64,000 nucleotides of DNA from Gibbula magus (Eukaryota > Mollusca > Gastropoda > Trochida > Trochidae), in contig OW388300.1 in the NCBI GenBank assembly GCA_936450465.1, positions 17,621,266 to 17,685,265 on the forward strand, written 5' to 3'. The first letter of the stretch is position 1; each line of letters opens with the position of its first letter. This document shows, piece by piece, positions 61,641-64,000 of the stretch. Position numbers and translations under genes: made by a program. Below the pieces are notes generated by a model. That model did not search any database. It saw only the letters and a list, made by a program, of their open reading frames with translations, and had not been told where the DNA came from.

Positions 61641-62428
61641 TAATTGAAATAAGATAAACTCAAATATAATTATATTATATTTATACTATATTGAAATGAA
61701 ACACTTCTTTGACAATTGTTTAATTGAACCATCTATCTGGTTAATTCCCATAAAGATTTGACAACCATTTATTTTTAGATCGGTTAGCCACCAAACCATA
61801 TAATAAAAGTGTTTTCCAAATATGAGTCTAAATATTCGTTCTGGCTAAAAATGTTAAAATGAAATGATGTGATTGCTTAACTTATGAACAAGTAACAAAT
61901 ATGCGAACTATAAAATGTAATACTGTAATAATCACTGACCTTTGTGTTTCGATAAACACGTGATCAACATCACAGTAGACAAAGCTCATAATATGAACTT
62001 TCCTTTCACATTTTGTTATCAATATATATTACACGTTTCTTCTAGAAGGTGAAGCAAACAATTTCTAATGATGATCATTGAGGTATTACTGGACTCTCAG
62101 GGATGAAAGGCAACACAGCCACAAACGATAGACGAACTAACCAGTAATTGTCTTTATAATTGGACAGACGAATACATTTAATACCAAAGTTGGATGGCCA
62201 CAATAATCAATGGTATTTGTTATAAAACCTCATTTAGATGGTTTGGTCTTTACGTGATGAACATAATCTGTGTGTACTATTTCAAGAGACCTTTATTCCT
62301 GTATCGCTATAAGATACACGTGCGTCTGCACATTTTATGTTCTGGTAAGATTCCTTCGAAAACAGGAAGTAGCATAAGCATAAGTTTTCCGTTGCTTCTT
62401 GTACATGAGTATTGAGTGACTTAGTTAA
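61641..62428. other. Non-coding stretch
   Basis: No gene or repeat recognised; the 73-codon frame at 62194-62415 has no motif. Confidence 0.5.
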
Positions 62429-62908
62429 AGGTACATCCATTGTTTATCACATATTCCAAGCGGTATAAATGGTGTTACTTTATCGATAAGTACCGACTGT
62501 TACCGACAACTACCATTTTGATGATAGTAGACTTAGCATATTGACGATATGAAGGTAAAAGTAGTGATATCTGATCGAAATCGGACAATGCACAGCGTGT
62601 GGCGCGCGCCAATGAGTCAAACGTAATTTTGGAATCTTATTTATAACAGACAAAATACAAAAACTGAGTTGATAATGTTTAATAGGTCTCATAACTACTG
62701 TTCATGTAAATGGGACGTGCAGTTTCGGTTTCTGCACATGCATAGTAGTAACTATGTAACAACTATTACAACTAGTAATTATGATATATTTGGCTATTCG
62801 GGATAAATATGCAAGCTGAGTGATTTTTGTGTATTGTAGACAGCACATGTGGAGAGTTGGAACGTATTAAAGCCAAATAAAATTTTATGAAACACAATGG
62901 ATATACCA
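62429..62908. mobile_element. TTAA-flanked TIR element, family 1, uninterrupted
   Basis: TTAA at 62425-62428 and 62909-62912. Ends AGGTACATCCATTG and CACAATGGATATACCA. 480 bp. Second empty-site reference for 3183-4810. Confidence 0.85.
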
Positions 62909-63006
62909 TTAAGTCTTTACTCTACAATCACATATAAATTGAAGAAAAAAAGAAAATATACACCTCAGTTGGTTTCGATTGATTCTATATTAAATCTTTT
63001 TTTAGA

Positions 63007-63265
63007 TGCATTTGATTATGACATGATACAAAAACACTTATCTGCAGTAGTTTGAATGAATGATATTGGTGACTAGTTATGTTTAGTTAGAATATCTTTG
63101 TTTAATATAGATAGGGGCAAGAAATGAAATTTACACCAATATAACCCCCACCATGTTTAAAATGTTGTAAATGTGTGCGGAACGAGGCACCTTTACTGAT
63201 GCTCACAAAGAAGATGATGTATATGTCGATTAACAGTTGTGTTTCATCCAAAAATAATTTTTGAA
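63007..63265. repeat. Diverged partial copy of the 22042-22535 element
   Basis: Matches 22071-22360 (AGTAGTTTGAATGA, TTTAAAATGTTGTAAATGTG, AACAGTTGTGTTT). Terminal repeats not found. Confidence 0.6.
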
Positions 63266-64000
63266 AAATGTATAAACTCGAAATATCATTTGTTCAAAGA
63301 AATTTAAAAAATAAACATTAAGTATTCATTGGCTGGCGACTAAATGCCAGCACTCTTCAGTACGACGTACAAAGGTTAATTTATTTGTAAATGAGAAGCA
63401 TACATATGATAAAACCAACTGAGGTGTGTACTTTCTTTTGTACTTCAGTTTATAATGATAATTTGAAGTCATATTTGGAATCGTTGTCCGAAGATAAACA
63501 TCGAAACACACCTTTATTCTGTGATGTTGTAAGTTGTTACAATTATGTTATGTGTTACTGTGAGAATTTTACAACCACGTTGTGTTTTGTGAGCTGTCAC
63601 TGAGATGAGAGTTATAGTATTACAATAACGTTGTGTTTTGTGAGAATGTTTCACTTAACCCAGCTGTTACTATGATGACAATTTTACAATCCCGTTGTGT
63701 TATGTGTTCTTCTGACGAAAGAATAATATTGCAATCTTTTTGTGTCATGCTGTGACGTGAGAATTTTACAATCAGGTGTCATACATGTACAAACTGCTTA
63801 TTAGTTAGTTCATATTAAATCATTCTTATATTACCATCAGCCTTCCTATGATGTTTGCATATACAAAAAGTTCATTTAAACTAACAGCACAACAGAATAA
63901 CTGATGATACCTTGAATTCTTACGAAGCTGCTTACACTTCAGAAATGTTGTTGCTTTCACAGTTATATTACCAGACGAATCCTCATCTCTCTCCACACAC
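63266..64000. other. Non-coding stretch
   Basis: Contains loosely repeated words around ACAACGTTGTGTTTTGTGAG (63574-63790). The 70-codon frame at 63391-63603 runs through them without a recognisable domain. No gene. Confidence 0.5.

Overview
This window looks like non-coding eukaryotic DNA, most likely from a mollusc and probably a marine gastropod. It is AT-rich (I judge roughly two-thirds A+T) and has no operons and no host protein-coding gene that I can support. Nearly everything recognisable is a mobile element or a duplicated block: tRNA-derived SINEs with tails of GCGCTATATAA-TTATT or (CACCT)n type, APE-type and L2-type LINEs, many short terminal-inverted-repeat elements (MITEs), and short runs of the TCTCCCTTTGAAA kind that I associate with molluscan genomes. 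The taxon is inferred from repeat style, not from a gene.

Left part (1-5649): a 31-bp tandem repeat, about 3 kb of featureless DNA, then a MITE (3183-4810) that carries two further MITEs of different families. Two uninterrupted relatives at 55.7 and 62.4 kb act as natural empty sites.

5650-21715: a tandem duplication of a roughly 4.6-4.9 kb unit. The second copy (17151-21715) is simple. The first copy is split by a 5'-truncated, dead non-LTR retrotransposon (7961-11945). A 1973-bp piece (5988-7960) is repeated with about 1% difference right after the LINE (11946-13916), with repeat ends exactly at the LINE ends. This is the most unusual structure in the window.

21716-29300: non-coding DNA rich in inverted repeats: a 494-bp TIR element, a 125-bp-arm hairpin with four 19-bp repeats in its loop, several near-perfect palindromes of 136-166 bp, and clusters of the palindromic octamer TGACGTCA.

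29300-64000: a second family of duplicated blocks. Block D (29.3-40.8 kb) and block E (42.9-54.9 kb) are old, rearranged paralogs. Block F (56545-60821) is a recent copy of E 50896-55162. Comparing the blocks exposes individual insertions: an L2-type LINE with a 7-bp target duplication (43593-45367), a pogo-like 186-bp MITE at a TA (48350-48535), a SINE with a 13-bp target duplication (34054-34370), and a roughly 335-bp TGACGTCA-containing insertion present in E and F but not D.

The only protein-coding sequence I support is retrotransposon-derived and broken: endonuclease, reverse transcriptase and an ORF1 fragment at 8-11.8 kb, reverse transcriptase pieces at 43.6-45.3 kb, and a minus-strand C-terminal piece near 46.5-47.1 kb.
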